Of a stretch of DNA of 22,720 bases, positions 15,174 to 21,201 are shown one piece after another (within the stretch, counting starts at the first letter, position 1; every line of letters begins with the position of its first letter). A program made the translations under genes and the position numbers. Under the pieces are notes generated by a model that did not search any database, was not told the DNA's origin, and worked only from the letters and a program-made list of their open reading frames with translations. The stretch spans positions 1 through 22,720 of the forward strand of contig CAZVPI010000021.1 in the NCBI GenBank assembly GCA_964628035.1. The letters are read 5' to 3'. Origin of the DNA: UBA2199 sp964628035 (lineage in GTDB: Bacteria; Acidobacteriota; Aminicenantia; UBA2199).

Positions 15174-15246
15174 GGCGGCGTAGCTCAGTCGGTAGAGCAG
15201 ACGGCTCATATCCGTTACGTCGGGGGTTCAAGTCCCTCCGCCGCTA
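15174..15246 (+). tRNA. tRNA with CAU anticodon (tRNA-Met elongator or tRNA-Ile2)
   Basis: The 73-base sequence folds as a full cloverleaf: acceptor GGCGGCG/CGCCGCT with a G1-U72 wobble, D arm GCTC-AGTCGGTA-GAGC, anticodon stem GACGG/CCGTT with loop CTCATAT (anticodon CAT), variable loop ACGTC, T arm GGGGG-TTCAAGT-CCCTC and discriminator A. CCA is not encoded; T residues follow. The acceptor and T arm resemble elongator tRNA-Met of many bacteria, while the anticodon arm (GCAGACGGCTCATA) resembles tRNA-Ile2 of Bacillus. It is not an initiator tRNA, because the three G-C pairs in the anticodon stem are absent. The next gene, 37 bases downstream, is tilS, whose product acts on tRNA-Ile2(CAU), so the identity matters. 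Confidence 0.93.
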
Positions 15247-15283
15247 TTTTTTCCCTTCTCCCAGGGGGGTGGCCCGAGGACCC

Positions 15284-16684
15284 ATGAAGATCCTGTTCCC
15301 GCCGTTCAAGGAAAACGTCGAGCGCCACGGCCTCGTCCTCCCCGGCGACACCGTCGTCCTCGGCTTCTCCGGCGGCAAGGACTCGGTGGCCGCGGCCGTG
15401 CTGCTGCAGGAACTCCAGAAAACGATCCCCTTCCGCCTGGTCGCCGCCTATTTCAACCACCGCCTGCGCCCCGACGCCGATGCCGAGGAGGAGTGGGCGC
15501 GCGCCTTCTGCCGCGGCCGCAACATCGAGATCGAGACCGGCAACCGGGACGTGGGCCGCTTCCGCCAGGAGAAGCGGCTGAACCTGGAGCACGCCGCCTC
15601 GATCTCGCGCTACGATTTTTTCCACTCGCTGGCGCAACGGCTCGCCCCCGAATGCTCCGGCCCGGTGCGCATCGCCACCGCCCACAGCCGCTCCGACCTG
15701 GTCGAGACCTTCTTCATCAAGCTTTTCCGCGGCAGCGGCCTGCAAGGGCTCTCGGCCATCTACGCCAGCAAGGAAAAGCGTATCGTCCGCCCGCTGCTGG
15801 TCTTTTCCTCAGGCGAGATCTTGGCTTTCCTTGAGCGCAACGCCCTCGCCTTCTACCGCGACCCGACCAACCTGGAGCACGATCTCCTGCGCAACCGCAT
15901 CCGCCACGACCTGGTCCCTCAGGCGCGGTCGATCGAGCCCGACATCGAAAGCCGCGTCTTCGGCACCGTGCTCCTGCTCCAGGACGAGTTCGAACACTTT
16001 CAGTCGCTGGCCCGTGGGATCCTGCAAAAGAGCTTGCGCCTGGGGACGATCCTCCAGGCGCGAGCCTTCGCCGGGCTGGACCCGGCCGCGGCCCGCCACC
16101 TGGCGCGCGAATATCTGCGCCGGGTCAAGGGCGACCTGCTGGGGGTCGGCGTCGGGCACGTCGCCGCGTTCCTGGACAGCGTGCGCAGCGGCCGCGGCCT
16201 GTCGCTGCCGGGAGTGACCCTGAGTTTTTCCAAGGGCTGGATCTTCCCGGAGAAGACACGCCTCCCCGGCTACAGGCTGGAAATCCCCGCGGTCGGCCTC
16301 TGGCCCATCCCGCAGATCAACGCCCGGCTGCGGCTGCGGCGGACGAAGGCGGCGCGACTGCCCGCCGATCATTTTTCGATCCTGGTCCCGGAGAGGAAGC
16401 TGCGTTTTCCGCTGCGGGCCCGGCAGGCCCTGGCGGGCGACAAGTACCGCAAGCTGCGCTCCCCCTACCGCCAGAGCGTGATCGAGATGATCCGCGCCTC
16501 GGGCATCCCGGCGCCGCTGCGGCCCCTGCGGCCCCTGCTGGAAAACGGCGACCATCGCCTCATCTGGGCCTGCGGCTCCCCCCTGGCCGCCGCTTTCGCG
16601 GTGGAGGATGGGGACAAAGGGCCATTCATCCGCATCGAGTTCCAGGAGCACGAGCAATCGGGACATTGGGGACGGTCTTTGTAA
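15284..16684 (+). CDS. tilS: tRNA(Ile)-lysidine synthase
   Basis: The 466-residue protein carries the PP-loop ATP site SGGKDS at 29-34, then AAYFNHRLRPDADAEEEW and ATAHSRSDLVETFFIKLFRG followed by SGLQGLSA. These match TilS, which changes cytidine-34 of tRNA-Ile(CAU) to lysidine so that it reads AUA. The C-terminal 200 residues are consistent with the TilS substrate-binding and C-terminal domains; length is normal (430-480). The ATG at 15284 is chosen for GAGGA three to four bases upstream; an upstream extension would read through the tRNA. No promoter of its own is seen, so it is likely cotranscribed with the tRNA. The last five codons (WGRSL) and the stop come from the palindromic element starting at 16665, meaning the original 3' end was replaced or extended by the insertion. 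Confidence 0.92.
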   Translation: MKILFPPFKENVERHGLVLPGDTVVLGFSGGKDSVAAAVLLQELQKTIPFRLVAAYFNHRLRPDADAEEEWARAFCRGRNIEIETGNRDVGRFRQEKRLNLEHAASISRYDFFHSLAQRLAPECSGPVRIATAHSRSDLVETFFIKLFRGSGLQGLSAIYASKEKRIVRPLLVFSSGEILAFLERNALAFYRDPTNLEHDLLRNRIRHDLVPQARSIEPDIESRVFGTVLLLQDEFEHFQSLARGILQKSLRLGTILQARAFAGLDPAAARHLAREYLRRVKGDLLGVGVGHVAAFLDSVRSGRGLSLPGVTLSFSKGWIFPEKTRLPGYRLEIPAVGLWPIPQINARLRLRRTKAARLPADHFSILVPERKLRFPLRARQALAGDKYRKLRSPYRQSVIEMIRASGIPAPLRPLRPLLENGDHRLIWACGSPLAAAFAVEDGDKGPFIRIEFQEHEQSGHWGRSL

Positions 16685-16829
16685 ATTTGGAAAATTTGCT
16701 TTCCATGCTTTCCAATCTCCCCATGATTTTCTGTAGAGGGAGAATCGGCCATGGGAAAAACGAAATTTTCAACAAAACAAAGACCGTCCCTAATTCGTCC
16801 TAATTCGTCTCAATTCGTCCGTCCCCAAT
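16665..16829. mobile_element. Palindromic MITE/REP-like element, copy 1, with expanded right end
   Basis: GGGACGGTCTTTGT (16669-16682) and its exact complement ACAAAGACCGTCCC (16777-16790) bound a 126-bp core (16665-16790). Subterminal GAAAATTT (16690-16697) and AAATTTTC (16763-16770) are also inverted. After the core come three tandem decamers (TAATTCGTCC, TAATTCGTCT, CAATTCGTCC at 16791-16820), then CGTCCCCAAT (16820-16829), which is the complement of the left tip ATTGGGGACG. No transposase is encoded. Such ends are reminiscent of REP/RAYT or other non-autonomous elements. It lies between convergent tilS and the transglutaminase gene, and its hairpin could also help end both transcripts. 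Confidence 0.72.
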
Positions 16830-16840
16830 GCGTTATTTCG

Positions 16841-17833
16841 TCAAGCTCGTTTATTCTTTTTAAAAGTGATGCGGCTGTGATCCCGGACCAGTTCCTCCCT
16901 TGCCGCTATGGGCCTGTGGCGCTTCCTGGCCTCGGCGTCGTAGGCCGCCTCGCCGCCCGACGCCTCGATGACCTGCCGCCCCCTCTCAATCTGCTCCACG
17001 AAGCCCAGGTTGAAGCCGGGGATGGAGCTGGCCAGCAGGCGGTCGAACAGCATGTGGGTGGAATGCCTCATGCCCAGGGTCAGCGATTCGCGGGTGAAGG
17101 CGGAGCCGGGGACCGGGAAGATCCACTGCCCGACCGACGTCTCGCCCAGGCGGGTGATGGGCAGGCCGGCCGCCGCCTGCCACTGCGGGCCCGAGCTGAT
17201 GTCGGCGGTCACCCAGGTGCCGTCCAACAGCACCTCGCCCTCGCCGTGCAGCAGGAAGCTGCCCATGGCGTCGAACCATTTCTTGACCAGCGGCGCCCGG
17301 CGCAGCGAGGCGGCGAACACGTCGTCGAGCCGGCTCAGGGCGCAGAACTTGAAGCGCGCCGGCACGCCGCCGGCGCGGCAGAGGGCGACGAAGACGGCGA
17401 TCTTCTGCAGGCAACTGCCCGTGCCGCGCACCAGTGTGCTCTCGACATCGTCGAGGGCGACCATCTGCACGGTGATGTTCCGCTTGGTGAACTCGAAGGC
17501 CGCCTCGGCGAAGCCGCGAGCGCTCCGCTCCCCCAGCCCCAGCCGGTGGGCCATGGCGGTGACCAGCGGACCGCGCGGGTCGCAGTAGAGGGTGGGGCGC
17601 AGGTACTTGCGCTTCGAGGCGCGGTTTTCCATTCCCGGGCGGAACTCGGGCAGCTCGTACTTGCGCGGCGGCGGCGAAACCGTCCGCCCCGCCTCCAGGC
17701 GCTTGATCTCCCGCGCCAAACCGCGGTTGAAAAGCAGGACCTTGAACAGGGCCAGGGAGCTGGCCAGGTTCTGCCGCACCAGGCGGGCAGGCGGCAGCAT
17801 CTCCTTGCTCACAATCTCCCAGGGGGTCGGCAT
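16841..17833 (-). CDS. Transglutaminase-like (papain-fold) protein partnered with a LuxE-type synthetase
   Basis: The 330-residue protein starts at ATG 17833, one base after the stop of the upstream gene (TGACATG). The core of a transglutaminase-like domain is visible: GTGSCLQKIAVFVALCRAGG with Cys141, followed by VPARFKFC, then LLHGEGEVLLDGTWVTADIS with His196 and Asp211, which gives a complete Cys-His-Asp triad in the usual order. The N-terminal 110 residues are helical and basic; no signal peptide or membrane helix is seen, so the protein is probably cytosolic. Family members act as cysteine proteases, amidases or acyl transferases. Because it is coupled to a LuxE-like enzyme that makes acyl-AMP or acyl-thioester, acyl transfer through Cys141 is a reasonable hypothesis, but unproven. 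The stop lies 12 bases beyond the palindromic element. Confidence 0.78.
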   Translation of the reverse strand: MPTPWEIVSKEMLPPARLVRQNLASSLALFKVLLFNRGLAREIKRLEAGRTVSPPPRKYELPEFRPGMENRASKRKYLRPTLYCDPRGPLVTAMAHRLGLGERSARGFAEAAFEFTKRNITVQMVALDDVESTLVRGTGSCLQKIAVFVALCRAGGVPARFKFCALSRLDDVFAASLRRAPLVKKWFDAMGSFLLHGEGEVLLDGTWVTADISSGPQWQAAAGLPITRLGETSVGQWIFPVPGSAFTRESLTLGMRHSTHMLFDRLLASSIPGFNLGFVEQIERGRQVIEASGGEAAYDAEARKRHRPIAAREELVRDHSRITFKKNKRA

Positions 17834-17834
17834 G

Positions 17835-19214
17835 TCAGCCTTCCTCGCCGCCAGAGGCGGCGGCCAGGCGGCGCAGTTCCTCGGCACAGCCGCGCATCCC
17901 GGCCTCGGTGAAGCGGTTCACTTCCGGGTCCAGCACCGGCCCGGGCCGGTCGCAGGCCGGGCAGCGTTCCAGCAGGCGCACCCGGTCGCCCGAAGCGATG
18001 AAGCCGGGATAGCTGGCGGCGGCAGCGTCCAGGAAAGCGAAGCGCCCCCACTGGCGGGGCGGCAGCGGCCGGTCGTCGGCACCGAGGACCAGGGGGCGGA
18101 AGTAGGCGTGCGGGGCATGCAGATAGTGGCCCTCGGGGCAATGCAAAAGGCAGGCATTGCTCTCGACCATGGCGTACATGTCGAGGCAGCGCCTGGCGGG
18201 GATGCCCAGCCCTTCCTCCACGCGGGTGCGGAAATCTTCCAGCGAGATGCGTTCGCCCTCGAAGGTCTTCCAGCCGCCGGCCGTACCCACCCAGCCGCGC
18301 TCGCCGAAGGCGAAGCAACGGCCCGCCTGCCGCAGCCGGTCCAGCACCTGCAGCAGGATGAACGGCGCCCCGAAGAACAGGACCTTGTCGCCCGCCCGCT
18401 CGCGCTTCTCCAGCCAGGCGACGATGCCGGCGATCATGTGCCGCCAGCTGCTGCGGGCCAGGCGCCTGACCAGGCGGCCGCGCAGCCCGCCCCCACCGGC
18501 CATGGCCAGGCCGATCCGCTTCACGGTCACGCCGCGGTCCAGGGCCGGGCGCACGGCGCCCAGGACGTCGTAGAAGACCGAGCAGGCACGGCCGGCAAAG
18601 AGGCGGGTCTTGCGCGGATGGGGCATCAGCAGGCAGGCGTGCCAGTCGCGGTCCCAGTCGGGGTAGGACATGGCCACCACCGCCTTGGCCATCGCGTACT
18701 GGGCGGCCAGGAAGGTGCGGCGGTCGCGGGGGATGAAGGTGTGGCGGCCGCTGGTGCCGCTGCTGAACATGACCTCCATGCCGGCCGCGTTGTAATCGGC
18801 GACCACGTCGTCCAGCCCCGGCCGGCTGCGGCGGATGACCACCTGCGGCAGCTCGCCGCTGACGATGTTGCCCAGCCAGAGCGCGAAGTCGCGGCCCTCG
18901 GGATAATCCTTGAAGAACGTGTGGGGCAGCAGGGGCACTTGGTCCAGGTCCTCCGCGGAGCGGACCTGCTCAGGCGAAAAGCCGCGCTCGCGGCAGAAAT
19001 TGTGGTAGATCCTGTTCTCGGCATAGTGCCGCCGCAGCGAGTGGCTCAGGGCGCACCACTGCAGCCGCAGCGCCTCGTCATACGGCACGCGGAAGGGGTC
19101 GGCCGGGCCGTAGACCGCCTCGTCGACCGGGGTCCATTCCCCGGGAGAAGGGATGTAACCGGCCAGCAGGCGGTCGAAGCGGGCGAAATAGGAGGCGCGC
19201 TGGGAATCAATCAT
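17835..19214 (-). CDS. LuxE-type acyl-protein synthetase (adenylate-forming)
   Basis: This 459-residue protein matches the LuxE/acyl-protein synthetase family (PF04443): VPLLPHTFFKDY at about 93-104, the ATP phosphate-loop FSSGTSGRHTF at 150-160, GTAGGWKTFEG at about 310-320 and YPGFIASGDRVRL followed by the pair CPAC (418-421). In luminous bacteria LuxE activates fatty acids to acyl-AMP and carries the acyl group on a Cys near the C-terminus before reduction by LuxC. No luxC or luciferase gene is nearby, so this is not a light-producing system. The 459-residue length exceeds LuxE (~370), the extra part being mainly N-terminal. GGAG is positioned three bases before the ATG. It is the first gene of a two-gene unit with the transglutaminase-like protein, and is divergent from the AmpG-like transporter. 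Confidence 0.85.
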   Translation of the reverse strand: MIDSQRASYFARFDRLLAGYIPSPGEWTPVDEAVYGPADPFRVPYDEALRLQWCALSHSLRRHYAENRIYHNFCRERGFSPEQVRSAEDLDQVPLLPHTFFKDYPEGRDFALWLGNIVSGELPQVVIRRSRPGLDDVVADYNAAGMEVMFSSGTSGRHTFIPRDRRTFLAAQYAMAKAVVAMSYPDWDRDWHACLLMPHPRKTRLFAGRACSVFYDVLGAVRPALDRGVTVKRIGLAMAGGGGLRGRLVRRLARSSWRHMIAGIVAWLEKRERAGDKVLFFGAPFILLQVLDRLRQAGRCFAFGERGWVGTAGGWKTFEGERISLEDFRTRVEEGLGIPARRCLDMYAMVESNACLLHCPEGHYLHAPHAYFRPLVLGADDRPLPPRQWGRFAFLDAAAASYPGFIASGDRVRLLERCPACDRPGPVLDPEVNRFTEAGMRGCAEELRRLAAASGGEEG

Positions 19215-19251
19215 TCTCCGAATCCCGCGAGAGTCCCCTGTTCATCCCGCT

Positions 19252-19279
19252 ATTTTGCCTGAATGCAGCGCAAAGTCAA
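19252..19279 (-). promoter_or_regulatory. Promoter of the LuxE-transglutaminase unit
   Basis: On the minus strand TTGACT (19279-19274) and CAAAAT (19257-19252) are spaced by 16 bases. The -35 box continues as TTGACTTTGC, the same as at 1252 and 5782. The leader is about 30 bases and includes GGAG before the ATG. Confidence 0.58.
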
Positions 19280-19290
19280 CCGGAACGGAG

Positions 19291-19319
19291 TTGCAAAACC
19301 GTTGCCGCTCGTCTATCAT
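19291..19319 (+). promoter_or_regulatory. Promoter of the AmpG-like transporter gene
   Basis: TTGCAA (19291-19296) and TATCAT (19314-19319) are spaced by 17 bases. The ATG at 19330 is 10 bases past the -10 box, giving a leader of about four bases. The upstream ATG at 19318 is inside the -10 box and would not be transcribed. Confidence 0.65.
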
Positions 19320-19329
19320 GGCGGGCACC

Positions 19330-20814
19330 ATGGCCGAAAAACCGCTGCCGCAATTCCTGAAAAAACCCCATCTATGGTGCTTCAGCACCTATTTCGCCGA
19401 AGGATTTCCCTTCTCCGTCATCCGCTCGGTCTCCACCGTGTTCTTCCGCGACCGCGGCGTAAGCCTGGAGGGGGTGGGGCTGGCCACCCTCTTCGGCCTG
19501 CCCTGGATCCTGAAGTTCTTCTGGGGGCCGCTGGTCGACGAGTTCGCCACCAAGAAGCGCTGGCTGCTGGCCATGCAGTGGGCCCTGGCCGTGCTGATCG
19601 GCGGCGCCGCCTTCCTGGCGCCGCTGCCGGCCGCCCCGCGCCTGGTCGCCGTGCTGTTCTTTGTCGCCGCCTTCGTGGCCGCCAGCCACGACATCGCCAT
19701 CGACGGCTACTACCTGGCTGCCTTGGACAAGGAGGGGCAGACCCGCTTCCTGGGCTACCGAATCATGGCCTACCGCGTGGCCATGCTGACCGGCACCGGT
19801 GTGATCGTCACCGTGGGCACGAACGTTTCCTGGCCGCTGGCCTTCCTGCTGGCCGGCCTGCTCCTGGCCCTGCTGGCCGCCTACCACTCCCTGTTCCTGC
19901 CCGAGTGCGAAACCGCAGGACGGCCCTTCGCCGCCGTGCCCGGCCTCTTCCTCCGGCCGCGGGTCGTGCGCAACCTCTCGCTGGCCACGGCCCTCGTCGC
20001 TGCGCTCTACTTCCTTTTCCAGTCACCGCTCTACTCGGGCTGGAAACGGTCATGGCCCATGCTCTCCGAGCTGACCTTCGCCCGCGCCGTCGGCCTGGCC
20101 CTGCTTTTGGCCCTGGCGTTGCTGGCCGTGTTCCGCAACCGGCTGACCGCTTTCCTGACCCGCGATCGCGACTCGTTCTACGGCCGGGCCTTTCTCACCT
20201 TTATGGACCAGGAAAAGATCGGCCTGCTCCTGGCCTTCATCATCCTGGCGCGCAGCGGCGAGTTCATGGTCAGCTCCATGGCCTCGGCCTTCGCCGTCGA
20301 CCTGGGCATCAAGGAGCACTATGGCTGGATCGCCGGCGGCATCGGTCTGCCCGCCTCCATCGCCGGCGCCCTGATCGGCGGCTGGGCCATCTCCCGCCTG
20401 GGGCTGAAACGGGTGATCTGGCCGTTCCTCCTGGCCCAGAATCTGACCAACGTCGTCTACATGGCCTTGGCCCAGGGATTGGCCAGGTACCTGGCGCTGA
20501 ATTCCGGCGCCGCCGATCCCGTATCGATCGGCGCCGGCAACCTGGCACTGGCCGCCGGCGTCCATGGCTTCGACCAGTTCGCCAGCGGCCTGGGCACGGC
20601 GGTACTGACCACCTTCCTGATGCGCATCTGCAAGATGGAGTTCAAGGCGGCGCACTTCGCCATCGGCTCGGGCCTGATGAGCCTGGGAGGCATCGTCGCC
20701 GGCGTGGGCAGCGGCTTCGTCGCCGCCTGGCTCGGCTATTCCGGCATGTTTCTGTTCAGCTTCCTGATCTCGCTGCCCGCGATGATGCTGCTGATCTGGG
20801 TGCCCAAGAAATAA
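19330..20814 (+). CDS. AmpG-like major facilitator superfamily transporter
   Basis: The 494-residue protein has about 12-14 membrane helices over its whole length. Its N-terminal half resembles AmpG (muropeptide permease) and the acetyl-CoA transporter family: FSTYFAEGFPFSVIRSVSTV, LFGLPWILKFFWGPLVDEF, the MFS-type loop KKRWLLAMQ and ASHDIAIDGYYLAALDKE, which parallels the AmpG SQDIVxDAW motif. The C-terminal half shows GIKEHYGWIAGG and GGWAISRLGLKR, the second MFS loop. AmpG imports anhydro-muropeptides for cell-wall recycling; the substrate here cannot be read from the sequence. The start at 19330 is set by the promoter; longer frames would begin upstream of the -10 box. It diverges from the LuxE-type unit, with 115 bp between the start codons. 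Confidence 0.83.
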   Translation: MAEKPLPQFLKKPHLWCFSTYFAEGFPFSVIRSVSTVFFRDRGVSLEGVGLATLFGLPWILKFFWGPLVDEFATKKRWLLAMQWALAVLIGGAAFLAPLPAAPRLVAVLFFVAAFVAASHDIAIDGYYLAALDKEGQTRFLGYRIMAYRVAMLTGTGVIVTVGTNVSWPLAFLLAGLLLALLAAYHSLFLPECETAGRPFAAVPGLFLRPRVVRNLSLATALVAALYFLFQSPLYSGWKRSWPMLSELTFARAVGLALLLALALLAVFRNRLTAFLTRDRDSFYGRAFLTFMDQEKIGLLLAFIILARSGEFMVSSMASAFAVDLGIKEHYGWIAGGIGLPASIAGALIGGWAISRLGLKRVIWPFLLAQNLTNVVYMALAQGLARYLALNSGAADPVSIGAGNLALAAGVHGFDQFASGLGTAVLTTFLMRICKMEFKAAHFAIGSGLMSLGGIVAGVGSGFVAAWLGYSGMFLFSFLISLPAMMLLIWVPKK

Positions 20815-20911
20815 GCGGACCATCATGATCCGCAGCGCCCCTGAAGGTTCCCGGCGAGGGAGCAACGCGTGACGAGGAACATCAATCGATTCGTCGAAGT
20901 GGCCATTGATC

Positions 20912-21039
20912 ATTGGCGACGGTCATTTTTTGGAAACAATGAATGACTTGGCCGCACGCGGAATTCCCCCTTCCAGAAAGTTTTTGGAATTGGGTGATTC
21001 GAGAAAAATGAAATTTCCAAATTCACAAGGACCGTCCCC
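20912..21039. mobile_element. Palindromic MITE/REP-like element, copy 2
   Basis: The left end ATTGGCGACGGTC (20912-20924) pairs with the right end GACCGTCCCC (21030-21039) at 9 of 10 positions. Subterminal TTTGGAAA (20929-20936) and TTTCCAAA (21014-21021) are inverted. The right arm, AAATTTCCAAATTCACAAGG plus ACCGTCCCC, is nearly the complement of the left arm of copy 1. The core is 128 bp against 126 bp in copy 1. The centre shows no clear similarity, and no protein is encoded. Confidence 0.68.
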
Positions 21040-21085
21040 TCCGCTTCTTAAAATAAATATTGTAAATGAAATATCGAGGCCGCGA

Positions 21086-21094
21086 TGCTATATT
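21086..21094 (+). promoter_or_regulatory. Possible extended -10 promoter of the surface-repeat gene
   Basis: TGC followed by TATATT (21089-21094) is an extended -10 element in AT-rich DNA, 107 bases before the start codon. No convincing -35 box is seen at the right distance, so this is tentative. Confidence 0.35.
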
Positions 21095-21201
21095 TGTAAA
21101 CAGCAATCGCATAGGCAGAGAAGTGATCCACACAACTTGCGTATCCATGACAAGGGCGGTCCAGTGGTGTTGTTTTTAGGGTCGATTCAAGGAGGATGGC
21201 T

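Larger units (their letters stand above)
20815..21201. other. Gene-free region with a palindromic element and an AT-rich leader
   Basis: After the transporter stop, a short imperfect hairpin (GCGGA...TCCGC at 20815-20833) lacks a T run. The palindromic element occupies 20912-21039. From 21040 to 21180 the DNA is AT-rich and no convincing gene or known riboswitch motif was recognised. The last 15 bases hold the ribosome site of the next gene. Confidence 0.55.

Noticed and set aside
15246..15252. T run after the tRNA as an intrinsic terminator that would cut tilS off
   Set aside because: Six T residues follow, but the only stem before them is the tRNA acceptor arm itself; no separate hairpin is present and tilS has no other visible promoter.
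21095..21188. Riboswitch in the AT-rich leader of the surface-repeat gene
   Set aside because: I looked for c-di-GMP-type and other common aptamer cores and found no convincing conserved motif or long helix.
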